A stretch of 50,338 bases of DNA from an uncultured Lentisphaeria bacterium (GCA_903831825.1 CAIKZE010000056.1:1-50338); one strand, 5' to 3'. Positions 9,069 to 16,631 are shown, numbered from the stretch's first letter. The notes: generated by a model from the letters alone, not told the origin. Translations and numbers: made by a program.

Positions 9069-10127
9069 ATGAAGTTTATAAAAACAAAATTGCAAAGGCG
9101 CTCTGGAGGTTATCAGCCAGATTGGGTAGCTGATAATATCTGGATTGAAGTAAAAACAAATCTTCGGGCCATTTTTGCTGTAAGGGAAGATATTCTTCTA
9201 TTGTCTTATGCAATGGCCGAACAACCTGGACTGCGCGCATTTCTGCTGCTCATAGAACCACACATAACCGAATCGCGGCTTAATGATGAATGGCGGAATA
9301 TGCAAATGACTTTCCGTTCCGAGATATTGAAGCGCATAAAGATTGTTATCTTTAAGGGCGGAGCGTTTTCCGGCATTCCAGATGGACCTCCACCTGAATT
9401 TCTTGATGATCTAAGGGAAATATGTAAAGAAGAACTGTCCGGCAAACAAACTCCATTGCCAAGATCTGACTTCAAGTCGGAGATTCTTAAGATTCTCGTT
9501 TATCAATGGTTAAACCGGAACGGCCCGTTGACGCTGGATTCGCTGGCTAAAACCGCAGGATGCAATTACCGGACGCTGGCAAATACGCTGGAGTGGATGG
9601 GAAATGCAATTATCCGGTCTTCCAGCAGAAGCGTTGAACTTAAATATTTTCCTGAAGAGGCATGGGAATGGCTCCTTGTAAATTCCCGCAAATCGCGGTT
9701 GACAAGAAGATATTCAGATTGTTCGGGGCAGCCGCGTTCGATTGAATCGCTGCTTAAGCGACTGGACAGGATGAAACTCAAAAATATCGCTGTCGCCGGC
9801 ATTCCGGGAGCGAGGCATTATTATCCTGATGTTGATTTAACCGGCATACCAAGACTTGATCTTGCAGTGCATTGTCCGGAAAAATATCTGAATATTGATT
9901 TTATTGAAAAACTTGACCCTGCTCTGAAACAGGAGGAGGATCCTGACGAGCCGGCATCCATTGTTTTACATTTCATCCGCAGGAAAGACTCCTTCTTCGA
10001 AACCAATCCTTTGGGTATTGCCTGGGCCGATCCCGTTGAATGTCTGCTTGATCTTCATGAGATGCGCCTGGAGCCGCAGGCGCTGGAGTTTCTCAATTTT
10101 CTTAAAACCGGAAAATATAATTCATGA
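9069..10127 (+). CDS. AbiEi-like regulator with nuclease-like N-terminus and winged helix
   Basis: The ATG at 9069 is chosen over a TTG at 9054 in the same frame, giving 352 aa. Residues about 14-26 read QPDWVADNIWIEVKT, which fits the D-x(8)-E-x-K pattern of PD-(D/E)xK nuclease-fold domains. A winged-helix segment follows at about 135-185 (SEILKILVYQWLNRNGPLTLDSLAKTAG), then a C-terminal alpha/beta domain (LKNIAVAGIPGARHYYP, PVECLLDLHEMRLEPQA) similar in style to AbiEi-type antitoxins. The next gene overlaps by four bases (ATGA), so the two are translationally coupled. By family logic this would be the antitoxin and autorepressor of a type IV toxin-antitoxin system. A plain transcriptional regulator is the alternative; assignment rests on pattern recognition. 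Confidence 0.6.
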   Translation: MKFIKTKLQRRSGGYQPDWVADNIWIEVKTNLRAIFAVREDILLLSYAMAEQPGLRAFLLLIEPHITESRLNDEWRNMQMTFRSEILKRIKIVIFKGGAFSGIPDGPPPEFLDDLREICKEELSGKQTPLPRSDFKSEILKILVYQWLNRNGPLTLDSLAKTAGCNYRTLANTLEWMGNAIIRSSSRSVELKYFPEEAWEWLLVNSRKSRLTRRYSDCSGQPRSIESLLKRLDRMKLKNIAVAGIPGARHYYPDVDLTGIPRLDLAVHCPEKYLNIDFIEKLDPALKQEEDPDEPASIVLHFIRRKDSFFETNPLGIAWADPVECLLDLHEMRLEPQALEFLNFLKTGKYNS

Positions 10128-11059
10128 GTGAAATGGAAGATGCAATGAAATCAGTTTATCCGAGGCAGGTCTTGAGTGAAATTGCCGAGGCAATTCCTGA
10201 TGACTGTAAAAAGTATATGACAATAATCGGAAGTCTGGCTGTCGGGTATCACTTTTTCGTGGAAAACGAATCTATGGCAATACGCACGAAAGATGCCGAC
10301 TGTCTTCTTTCGCCGCGCATTAAAGCCGTTCCCGCCGGGATGGAAATCGCCGAAAAGCTTTTTGACTCAGGCTGGCTTCAAGCCGAAAGCGGGAACTGGG
10401 GCAAGCCCGGCAATGAAAGCACGCCGCCGGATCAACTGCCGGCCGTTCGCTTGACGCCTCCAGGCGGCAAAGGCTGGTTTATCGAACTTCTCACCGTTCC
10501 CGAATCTCAGAAAGATCGTGCCAGAAAATGGATTTCATTGAAAACCAGCCGCGGCTATTTCGGACTTCCGAGTTTTGGGTTTTTATCGTTGACTGATTTT
10601 GAGCCATTGGAAACGGAGCTGGGGATTCGCATCGCCAGACCCGAAATGATGGCGCTCGCCAATATGCTCGAACATCCTTCAATAAGTACTGTTTTGATGT
10701 CGGGAATGATCCATGACCGCAAAATTAAACGCAGCAATAAGGATTTGGGGCGCGTGCTTGCAATAGCCTGTCTAAGTACAGCAAAAAATGAGGACATTAT
10801 GATGGAGTGGCCCGGCCTCTGGCGAACAGCTTTGAAGAAGCTCTTTCCTGATGACTGGCGAAATCTTGCTCAGTCCGCGGATTCAGGAATACGACAGTTG
10901 CTTCAGAGTGAATCCGATTTGGATGAAGCATATCATACTTGCATATATGGCCTGCTTGCATCCCAACCGCTAAAGATGGATCAGTTGAAAATAGCCGGAC
11001 AGCGCTTATTGCAGGATGCCGTTGAGCCTCTGGTGAAAATGGCCGAAATGAAAAATTGA
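10124..11059 (+). CDS. Nucleotidyltransferase-fold protein, AbiEii-like toxin candidate
   Basis: 311 aa. The N-terminal region shows the hallmarks of the DNA polymerase-beta-like nucleotidyltransferase fold: GSLAVGYHFF at about residues 36-45, followed by an acidic pair in KDADCLLSP (about residues 59-67). AbiEii-type toxins are nucleotidyltransferases that modify or bind nucleotides (the known ones are GTP-binding or modify tRNA). The middle (residues 95-165) is beta-rich and the C-terminus is helical. The start ATGAGTGAAATGG overlaps the upstream stop by four bases. The pair looks like a type IV toxin-antitoxin or abortive-infection module, but sequence similarity to characterised AbiEii is too low to be sure by eye. 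Confidence 0.55.
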   Translation: MSEMEDAMKSVYPRQVLSEIAEAIPDDCKKYMTIIGSLAVGYHFFVENESMAIRTKDADCLLSPRIKAVPAGMEIAEKLFDSGWLQAESGNWGKPGNESTPPDQLPAVRLTPPGGKGWFIELLTVPESQKDRARKWISLKTSRGYFGLPSFGFLSLTDFEPLETELGIRIARPEMMALANMLEHPSISTVLMSGMIHDRKIKRSNKDLGRVLAIACLSTAKNEDIMMEWPGLWRTALKKLFPDDWRNLAQSADSGIRQLLQSESDLDEAYHTCIYGLLASQPLKMDQLKIAGQRLLQDAVEPLVKMAEMKN

Positions 11060-11146
11060 AGCTCTCGCGGTTATGCAGAAATAGAACTAATAGATTGCCG
11101 CGCAATCATAGAAGCAAATTTCCGATACGGATAATTATTGAATTTA

Positions 11147-12274
11147 TCACATCAGCAATTCGTCATAGTTATCGGGCGTTATCAAGCTCATTTTAGCTTC
11201 AGGATAGGCGGTATTGAAAGACTTCGGAATATGCAGTTTGTGTTTGGTGCTCCATTTGAATTCCCAGGCATCGAGCCGGCCGTCGGCCTCTTCCAGATAA
11301 TCAATTTCCTGCTGAGTTTTGGTGCGCCAGAAATAACGTCGCGGAAATTTACTGTGATTGGACAGATATTTAAGCCGTTCGGTTATCAGGTAATTTTCCC
11401 ACAATGCGCCGGTATCGGCGCGGGATTCGACCTGACAGAAATTGTTGACAACCGCATTGCGGATTCCATTGTCGTAGAAGTAGATTTTGCGCCCTTTTCT
11501 GATTTCGTTCCGCGCGTTGCCGCTGAATGCCGGCAGCACAAAAACCACATAGGCTTTTTCCAGCAGGTCAATATACTTTTCCACGGTCTTGTTGTCTGCT
11601 CCGACCAGTTGGCTGATTTCGTTATACGATACTTCCGAGCCGAGTTGCAGCGCCAGGGCGCGGGCGATCTTTTCCAGCAGTGCCGGTTTTTTAATGTCTT
11701 CGAGCATCAGCAAGTCCTTATAGAGATAACTGCCGGCCAGCAGCTGCAGCAATTCCTGCTCTTCGCCGGGATGGGTCACAATTTCCGGATACATCCCGAA
11801 TATCAGCCGATGCTTGAGCAACCGCCGTTCCTCCAGGAGATTAGACTCCCCGACCATTTCGCCGAATGACAGCGGGTAGAGATGAAATTCATACTTCCGC
11901 CCGGTCAGCGGTTCGCTGGTCTTATCGGCTAGTTCAAACGCGGAAGAACCCGTGGCTATAAGCTGGATATTCTTTAACTGGTCGGTAATAAGTTTCATTG
12001 TCAGACCGATGCCGGGAATTCGCTGGGCCTCGTCAATCACCACCAGCCGCTTCGTACCGAAAAATGTCCGCAGGCGGGTTGATGTGGCTTTGGACAGCAA
12101 ATCACGCACATCCTGGTCATCGCCGCTCAGAAATAATGTTGTATCTGAATAGTCTCTGGTCAGTTGCTCAACCAGCGTAGTTTTGCCGCTCTGGCGCGGA
12201 CCGTAGATTATAATTGCCTTGCCCTTAAACAGCCGCAGCCTGATCGAATCTTCGAGTTCGCGTTTAATTATCAT
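11147..12274 (-). CDS. AAA family ATPase with DUF4143 C-terminal domain
   Basis: The ATG at 12274 is preferred to a TTG at 12283, giving 375 aa. Walker A is GPRQSGKTTL at about residues 25-34, Walker B is RLVVIDEAQRIPGIG near residues 75-90, and a sensor-like ATGSSAFEL follows. The C-terminal half holds a winged-helix stretch (EVSYNEISQLVGADNKTVEKYIDLLEKA split over about 195-225) and a DUF4143 nuclease-like segment ending in ETKTQQEIDYL-type residues (here WRTKTQQEIDYLEEADGRL). These ATPases are very common, often orphan or defence/mobile-linked, and their function is not established. The gene is separate from the AbiE-like pair and points towards it. Two palindromes lie just upstream. Confidence 0.85.
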   Translation of the reverse strand: MIIKRELEDSIRLRLFKGKAIIIYGPRQSGKTTLVEQLTRDYSDTTLFLSGDDQDVRDLLSKATSTRLRTFFGTKRLVVIDEAQRIPGIGLTMKLITDQLKNIQLIATGSSAFELADKTSEPLTGRKYEFHLYPLSFGEMVGESNLLEERRLLKHRLIFGMYPEIVTHPGEEQELLQLLAGSYLYKDLLMLEDIKKPALLEKIARALALQLGSEVSYNEISQLVGADNKTVEKYIDLLEKAYVVFVLPAFSGNARNEIRKGRKIYFYDNGIRNAVVNNFCQVESRADTGALWENYLITERLKYLSNHSKFPRRYFWRTKTQQEIDYLEEADGRLDAWEFKWSTKHKLHIPKSFNTAYPEAKMSLITPDNYDELLM

Positions 12275-12324
12275 AGCGGTCAATCCAATCTGTTTACTAT
12301 TGTATGCAATTCTAATAAATTATT

Positions 12325-12387
12325 CTTTTTAAGGATTACAATCCTAAAATATCATGCTTTTTAAGGATTACAATCCTTAAATATCAC
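12325..12387. promoter_or_regulatory. Tandem palindromic operator candidate upstream of the DUF4143 ATPase
   Basis: A unit beginning CTTTTTAAGGATTACAATCC is present twice, starting at 12325 and 12357, exactly 32 bases apart (about three helical turns). Each unit contains a palindrome: AGGATT-ac-AATCCT at 12332-12345, and a perfect 20-bp TTAAGGATTACAATCCTTAA-type site at 12361-12380. They lie 50-110 bases upstream of the ATPase start on the minus strand, where a repressor or activator would bind. A TACAAT -10-like box lies between the repeats and the gene. Confidence 0.6.
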
Positions 12388-12401
12388 TTTTTTTAATGCG
12401 C

Positions 12402-12450
12402 CTCTCAAAAAAAGAGGCAGTTCCGGAGCTGTGTCAGCTCTGGAACTGCC
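12402..12450 (-). terminator. Rho-independent terminator after the 12478-13152 gene
   Basis: On the minus strand a long stem GGCAGTTCC-a-GAGCTG / CAGCTC-c-GGAACTGCC (12450-12416) is followed by TCTTTTTTT. It lies 28 bases downstream of the secreted coiled-coil gene and insulates it from the ATPase promoter region. Confidence 0.85.
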
Positions 12451-12477
12451 GGGATCGCAAAAGATGGGAAAAGGGAG

Positions 12478-13152
12478 TTAGTCCATCTTCGGGGGATTGG
12501 TGATTCTTTCCAGTTTTTTGGTTATTTCCTGGTCTTTGCCGGTAATGGATTCCTCGTATTTGGCTTTTCTTTCTTTGAGGTTGTTTTCATCCATTTCTAT
12601 TTTTTTCTTCATCTCTTCAAGGCGTTGCGTATAAAGTTCGGTTACTTTTGCCTTGATCTGTTCAAGCTGTTTCGGATCTTTGTCTTTCTGGTACGTCTTA
12701 ACCATTTCAACAAATTTTTCGCGTTCAGCCTGCATTTTTTCGCGCTCGGCTTTCATATCTTCGCGGGCTTTTTTGGAAAGTTCCTGAAGTTTGCCCATGG
12801 CGGCTTCCGGATCGGTTTCTCTCAACTTTTTAATTTCTTCCATTTCTTTCGGATATTTCATGAGCAGGCGATCAGTCATCATGCGCGAGGTATCTCCGCC
12901 CGGTCTGGCCGCATCTCTGCCGCCGGGGGCGGGGGCGGGCTGATTATTTCCACCTGGTCTGGCCATTTCCCGGCCCGGGCCGCCGCCGAGTCCGAACAAT
13001 TCATTAATGTCCCGGTCAGGGCCGCCGCGCCCGCCTCTTTCTTTCACTTCTTTCTTCGCCGGCTGGTCTGACGTTGCCGCGTCCTGTGCGAAAGCGGCGG
13101 AAGTTCCCAGTCCAAACATACCGGCGGCAACCAATACCATGAGCTTGTTCAT
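12478..13152 (-). CDS. Secreted Glu/Lys-rich coiled-coil protein of unknown function
   Basis: 224 aa. A clean signal peptide (MNKLMVLVAAGMFGLGTSAAFA, residues 1-22, cut after AFA) is followed by a flexible Gly/Pro/Arg/Ala-rich segment (about 30-85). A long charged helix or coiled coil then runs to the end (about 90-215), rich in KLREDPEA and KMQAERE type heptads. Composition recalls periplasmic Spy/CpxP-like or chaperone-like proteins, but the LTxxQ motif of that family is not seen, so no function is assigned. An AGGAGA ribosome binding site precedes the ATG, a TTGAAT-16-TATTAA promoter candidate lies just upstream, and a strong terminator follows, so it is probably a single-gene transcript. 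Confidence 0.8.
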   Translation of the reverse strand: MNKLMVLVAAGMFGLGTSAAFAQDAATSDQPAKKEVKERGGRGGPDRDINELFGLGGGPGREMARPGGNNQPAPAPGGRDAARPGGDTSRMMTDRLLMKYPKEMEEIKKLRETDPEAAMGKLQELSKKAREDMKAEREKMQAEREKFVEMVKTYQKDKDPKQLEQIKAKVTELYTQRLEEMKKKIEMDENNLKERKAKYEESITGKDQEITKKLERITNPPKMD

Positions 13153-13255
13153 TTTTATCTCCTGAATGTTGTGAAAAACAATTAATACGCTTGTTCAAAA
13201 ATCATTCAACGTTATGATATTTCTCCTTTGGGTTTATTAATGAATGTTCCTGCAT

Positions 13256-13825
13256 TCATAGCGGCGGCTGCATTCTTTGTTCCATTCGCTTTCGAAATTC
13301 CATCATTTGGGCGCGGGTTGTGGAATCGGTATTTTCCAGCATATTCTGTATCATCGCTTTACCCGGGCCGCCGGGGCCGCCGGGAGGAGGAGCCATTCCA
13401 TTCTGCCTCCGCACTTCCATTTCTTTAACCATTTTATCCAGAAATTTATTCTGTTCTTCCTTGCTCATGGCAAAAAAAGTCTTCATGCGTTCCTTCATTT
13501 CTTTCTGCATCAGTTTTCTGGTATTTTTGAAAACGGCGGCCCGCTCCTCCTGGCTCAAATCATTAGAGAGTGGAACGGGAGGGCCGTCCTTGTCTTTCCG
13601 CAAACTTTTCATATAGCTTTCCTGCTCTGATTCCGGCAGCGCCGCAAACTGTTTGGACGCCAGATATTTGACAGCCTCTTTTTGATTCATCTTGCCGGGA
13701 TCGGGGGCAGGCGCATGTGCATGAAACAGCAGAAAGCATAGTTCGTAAAGCGGAAATACCAATAACGAAGCAATTCCGACCACCAATATGATTTTATTTT
13801 TTCTGCTTATCTTTTTTAATTTCAT
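13256..13825 (-). CDS. Membrane-anchored helical protein of unknown function
   Basis: The ATG at 13825 is chosen (189 aa): the frame is open further upstream but only inside the preceding pseudopilin gene, whose stop is 19 bases away. A short basic N-terminus (MKLKKISRKNK) leads into one membrane helix (about residues 12-31). The rest would be periplasmic and strongly helical (SQEERAAVFKNTRKLMQKEM and similar), with a Pro/Gly-rich linker (APPPGGPGGPGK) before a last helix. It resembles its neighbours at 12478 and 15089 in architecture: anchored or secreted, helical, Met/Glu/Lys-rich with a Pro/Gly hinge. It is probably translated with the HTH-pseudopilin gene. Function unknown. Confidence 0.75.
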   Translation of the reverse strand: MKLKKISRKNKIILVVGIASLLVFPLYELCFLLFHAHAPAPDPGKMNQKEAVKYLASKQFAALPESEQESYMKSLRKDKDGPPVPLSNDLSQEERAAVFKNTRKLMQKEMKERMKTFFAMSKEEQNKFLDKMVKEMEVRRQNGMAPPPGGPGGPGKAMIQNMLENTDSTTRAQMMEFRKRMEQRMQPPL

Positions 13826-13844
13826 TTTAAATAAATTCCTGATA

Positions 13845-14861
13845 TTACAATTTGTCACTGACATGCCAGTCAGCGAAAAGATAATTTTTTGCTCCGCCTT
13901 TGCTGGAAACATTAAGTTGCGCCGCGGTATCGCCTTCATCCTGGTTGATGCTCAGGATGCTTGAAGTCCGGTGAAAACATTCATAATCGAACATGACTAT
14001 CCGGTCAGATGAAGACATATTGTCCCGCCCCATTTTTTCGCCAAGTTTGCGTCCGCCAAGCATACTGGCATATTCATAACTGCAACCTTCAGATTCAAAA
14101 AATGTTTTATCCCCGGTATTTCCGGGATAGGATTTTTCCGGCAGGATATCGGCCGGGCATTGAAAAACTTTGCGGTTGTCGCCGACGCAGCTTTTCAAGA
14201 CGTCCGCGATGCGCGGGTCGGAAGTGTTCACCGTCGGCTTCATTGCCGCGACCGGAAAAGTATCCCGTGAAGTTACCATATAAGATGAAAAGCCAACTCC
14301 CGCCTGCCGCAAGTTGTTCACGCATTGGGTAAGCTTGGCCTGATTGCGTATTTTCCCCATGACCGGAAACAGCAGCCCGGCGAGGATCGCGATGATCGCT
14401 ATCACCGTCAGGAGTTCCACTAATGTGAAATTTTTACATTTATTACACATTGATCTATGAAGCCGCTTTCCGTTAAAATAATCTTTTCGCAATGTGCGCA
14501 TATTGTTTTTTCTGAGATGCTCAATCAATGCTTCTTTCTCTCTTCTTTTTAATTTTTTTAATTCTCCAAGGACTGCGCGGTCCAAGGGATCTGAAACCAT
14601 TATTGCATTTTCCTCCAGTTCCATGTCGAATCCGGATTTTTCCTCAATAAAAAGATCAAGCAGTCGCATTTCCTCTTCAGAATTAAGGAACGCGCGGAGA
14701 TAATCCAGTATCTTGCCGAACGTCTCGCGATCCGGAACCGAAGATTGCTTGAAGTACTTGGTCAAAGTTGACGGCGACATACTGATCGCTTTGGCAAGCT
14801 CAACAGCACGGACATCTTTATTCCATAACAATATTTTTAAATATGTGCCGAATTTTTCCAT
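13845..14861 (-). CDS. XRE-type HTH domain fused to type II pseudopilin
   Basis: 338 aa in one uninterrupted frame from the ATG at 14861. Residues 1-60 look like a small XRE/Cro helix-turn-helix domain (helix-turn-helix at about 18-38, VELAKAISMSPSTLTKYFK). Residues 60-120 are acidic and helical. At 145 the sequence becomes a classical prepilin N-terminus, FTLVELLTVIAIIAILAGLL with Glu at +5, followed by the long helix and globular domain of an H-x9-DG-type pseudopilin ending AKNYLFADWHVSDKL. Residue -1 is Asn rather than the usual Gly. Most pseudopilins have 5-25 residues before the cleavage site, not 144. It could be a real fusion, or an internal start (Met138 or Met121) could yield a normal pseudopilin. 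Confidence 0.8.
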   Translation of the reverse strand: MEKFGTYLKILLWNKDVRAVELAKAISMSPSTLTKYFKQSSVPDRETFGKILDYLRAFLNSEEEMRLLDLFIEEKSGFDMELEENAIMVSDPLDRAVLGELKKLKRREKEALIEHLRKNNMRTLRKDYFNGKRLHRSMCNKCKNFTLVELLTVIAIIAILAGLLFPVMGKIRNQAKLTQCVNNLRQAGVGFSSYMVTSRDTFPVAAMKPTVNTSDPRIADVLKSCVGDNRKVFQCPADILPEKSYPGNTGDKTFFESEGCSYEYASMLGGRKLGEKMGRDNMSSSDRIVMFDYECFHRTSSILSINQDEGDTAAQLNVSSKGGAKNYLFADWHVSDKL

Positions 14862-15088
14862 AAATAACCTTTGAAGATTAATTCATTCACGTTGTGTGCA
14901 AATTTTTAAGTTAATAATTTTCCGATAACCTTATCCACTATTCATCTCGTGTTGTTTAGGCATTGAAAAAACTCTTACTGCCTCGTCAGGAAGCATGTTC
15001 TGCTTATCCCGTCCAACGCTTCCATATCCGAAAGTTTCGGAGTTATAATGTTTTTCATCAAAAAAACTTGCACCTTGCGTAATCCTTA
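14862..15088. other. Intergenic region upstream of the HTH-pseudopilin gene
   Basis: This AT-rich gap contains no gene and no clear hairpin. It must hold the promoter of the HTH-pseudopilin gene and the end of the ECF-sigma transcript, but no convincing -35/-10 pair was identified by eye. Confidence 0.4.
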
Positions 15089-15541
15089 TTAAAAATGATC
15101 GTTTCTGCGATCCGGTCTTTCCGAATTTTTCTTCCCGTTATCACTGTGCTGTTCAATAACTTCCTGCCGCATTTTTTCCAGCTCCAGCCTCTGTTCCGAC
15201 TTCAGTACTGGAACCAGCCGGTCAAAAAATTCCATGAAAACCGCCAGATATTCCGGGGAATGTTTCTGTCGCAACTGTTCCATGCGTTCAACCCAGCGAT
15301 CTATTGCCGGCATGACCAATTGCCGCTGTTCCGGCATCAGTTTAAGCCTGGTAAAAGTACGGTCGCTTATCATCTCCTTAATTTTTTCCGGAGACGGCGG
15401 CGGCGGCGGATTGCCTGGCCGAATGTGCCACGGCGGCGGCGGCACAATCAAGTGACTCACAAAAAAGCCGGCAATGACTCCGGAAAAAAACAGAGTTCCC
15501 GCCCATAGCGTTATCATCCATATATTGTTATCCTTCATCAC
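15089..15541 (-). CDS. Membrane-anchored periplasmic sensor candidate (CnrX/Spy-like architecture)
   Basis: 150 aa. One membrane helix (about residues 8-30) is followed by a Pro-rich stretch with three His/Trp residues (HLIVPPPPWHIRPG, about 30-43). An all-helical periplasmic part then contains LKLMPEQRQLVMPAIDRW and LVPVLKSEQRLELEKMRQE, the two-helix hairpin pattern with LTpeQ-like motifs typical of Spy/CpxP/CnrX metal or stress sensors. The tail is polar. It is the third gene of an operon starting with an ECF sigma factor, 11 bases after the small membrane protein. By analogy with CnrH-CnrY-CnrX it could sense a periplasmic signal and free the sigma factor. Metal binding is only suggested by the His residues. 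Confidence 0.65.
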   Translation of the reverse strand: MMKDNNIWMITLWAGTLFFSGVIAGFFVSHLIVPPPPWHIRPGNPPPPPSPEKIKEMISDRTFTRLKLMPEQRQLVMPAIDRWVERMEQLRQKHSPEYLAVFMEFFDRLVPVLKSEQRLELEKMRQEVIEQHSDNGKKNSERPDRRNDHF

Positions 15542-15552
15542 AACCGATTCTC

Positions 15553-15867
15553 CTATATTTGCGTAACTATGGTTACGGCGCTTTCAAAACTGTCCAGCGG
15601 AACTTCAATCACCGAGGATTTTTGTGCTGGAAACGCCATATACAACATGATGCAAAGCAACGCGGCAACCGCCGACCCGACAGCCAGGCGCCACATCAGC
15701 CTGACCGGGATCATTGCAGAAATTACGGCTGTATTTCCAGCGGCATGGCAACGCCGGACTGCTTCCATAACTCCTGCCTGCCACTCCGGTGTCGGGTGAA
15801 CATCTTTGCCTATCCGGAAAACTGCCGACAGGATTACTTCCAAATGATTGATGTTTTGTTGTTTCAT
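15553..15867 (-). CDS. Small single-pass membrane protein, anti-sigma factor candidate
   Basis: 104 aa. The N-terminal 55 residues are cytoplasmic and partly helical (HLEVILSAVFRIGKDVHPTP, then WQAGVMEAVRRC). A membrane helix follows at about 60-80 (AVGSAVAALLCIMLYMAFPA), with a short periplasmic tail. The start overlaps the stop of the ECF sigma gene by four bases (ATGA), the usual layout of sigma/anti-sigma pairs, and the topology (short cytoplasmic sigma-binding part, one helix, short tail) matches small anti-sigma factors such as CnrY. There is no zinc-binding HxxxCxxC motif, so it is not a ZAS-type anti-sigma factor. It ends in TAG. Function is inferred from position and topology. Confidence 0.65.
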   Translation of the reverse strand: MKQQNINHLEVILSAVFRIGKDVHPTPEWQAGVMEAVRRCHAAGNTAVISAMIPVRLMWRLAVGSAVAALLCIMLYMAFPAQKSSVIEVPLDSFESAVTIVTQI

Positions 15868-16472
15868 AATGACTCTCCGATTGATTCGAGCAACTGCCGC
15901 ATTTTGCGTCTGGCCCTTATTGCTCTGACTTTCGTTTTAATTAGACTCCACTCCAAAGAAGCCGCCACTTCTCTTAACAACATCCCGTCGATATAAGCCG
16001 ATTCGATCAGGGTACGGTCTTCCGCCGATAATTGACCAAGCAGCCATTCCAATATTCCATTCGCTTCCGCATGCTTGACCAGATAATCCGCCTCATCCAG
16101 CTTTCTACAGGCGGCGGCCTGTTCAATCCACTGCCACTGACTTTGCGTCGGCGACATGCTGACCAACCGCGCACGATGGCGCATTTGTTCCCGCCAGAAA
16201 GCGCAACAGGAACGGATCGCAATCCGCGACACCCAACTGCCGAACGACGCGTTCCCGGCATAACCCGACAGCGACTGATAAGCCCGGACAAAAGTATCCT
16301 GAGACACCATGGCAACCGCATCCGCCGGAACCCGCCGGGCAACTATTGCGTATACTGCATCCTGATATTTTTCGAGCAACTCGCCGTACCGTTCAACATC
16401 CCCCTGAAGTATCGCCCTGGCAATCGCGGCATCTTCATGTCTATACGTATTTATGTTAACACCTGCTTCCAA
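15864..16472 (-). CDS. ECF-type RNA polymerase sigma factor
   Basis: 202 aa, begun at a TTG (16472), because an in-frame stop lies two codons upstream and no ATG is available near the start of the domain. Region 2 is visible at about residues 25-95 (YGELLEKYQDAVYAIVARRV, then MVSQDTFVRAYQSL and SWVSRIAIRSCCAFWRE). Region 4 lies at about 140-195 (LSAEDRTLIESAYIDGMLLREVAASLEWSLIKTKVRAIRARRKM). Such factors direct RNA polymerase to promoters of stress or envelope genes and usually activate their own. A 17-bp palindrome containing a TATAAT lies directly upstream. The gene leads a three-gene operon with an anti-sigma candidate and a periplasmic sensor candidate. Confidence 0.9.
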   Translation of the reverse strand: MEAGVNINTYRHEDAAIARAILQGDVERYGELLEKYQDAVYAIVARRVPADAVAMVSQDTFVRAYQSLSGYAGNASFGSWVSRIAIRSCCAFWREQMRHRARLVSMSPTQSQWQWIEQAAACRKLDEADYLVKHAEANGILEWLLGQLSAEDRTLIESAYIDGMLLREVAASLEWSLIKTKVRAIRARRKMRQLLESIGESL

Positions 16473-16481
16473 AATTCATCT

Positions 16482-16498
16482 GTCACTATTATAGTGAC
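16482..16498. promoter_or_regulatory. Palindrome overlapping the ECF sigma promoter region
   Basis: GTCACTAT-t-ATAGTGAC is a perfect palindrome with 8-bp arms, ten bases before the TTG start of the sigma gene. Its minus strand contains TATAAT, so it may overlap a -10 element and act as an operator. A GTAAC motif further upstream could be an ECF-type -35, which would fit autoregulation. Confidence 0.5.
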
Positions 16499-16564
16499 TG
16501 TGATAACTAAAAAGTTACACTAAAAATCCCGAAAAAACCAAAAAAGCAGCATAGGGAGCTTGTT

Positions 16565-16590
16565 ATACTCTGCACGGCTGAAAATTGAAA
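16565..16590 (+). repeat. Degenerate copy of the 31-bp terminal repeat
   Basis: ATACTCTGCACGGCTGAAAA and the bases after it match the terminal inverted repeat of the 27719-27992 element at roughly four of every five positions. It is a likely decayed end of the same family, lying between the ECF operon and the two-component system. Confidence 0.4.
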
Positions 16591-16631
16591 CGCAAAGAGA
16601 AAGCTCTTGCGATGTTTTACTTTTCCGCCGG

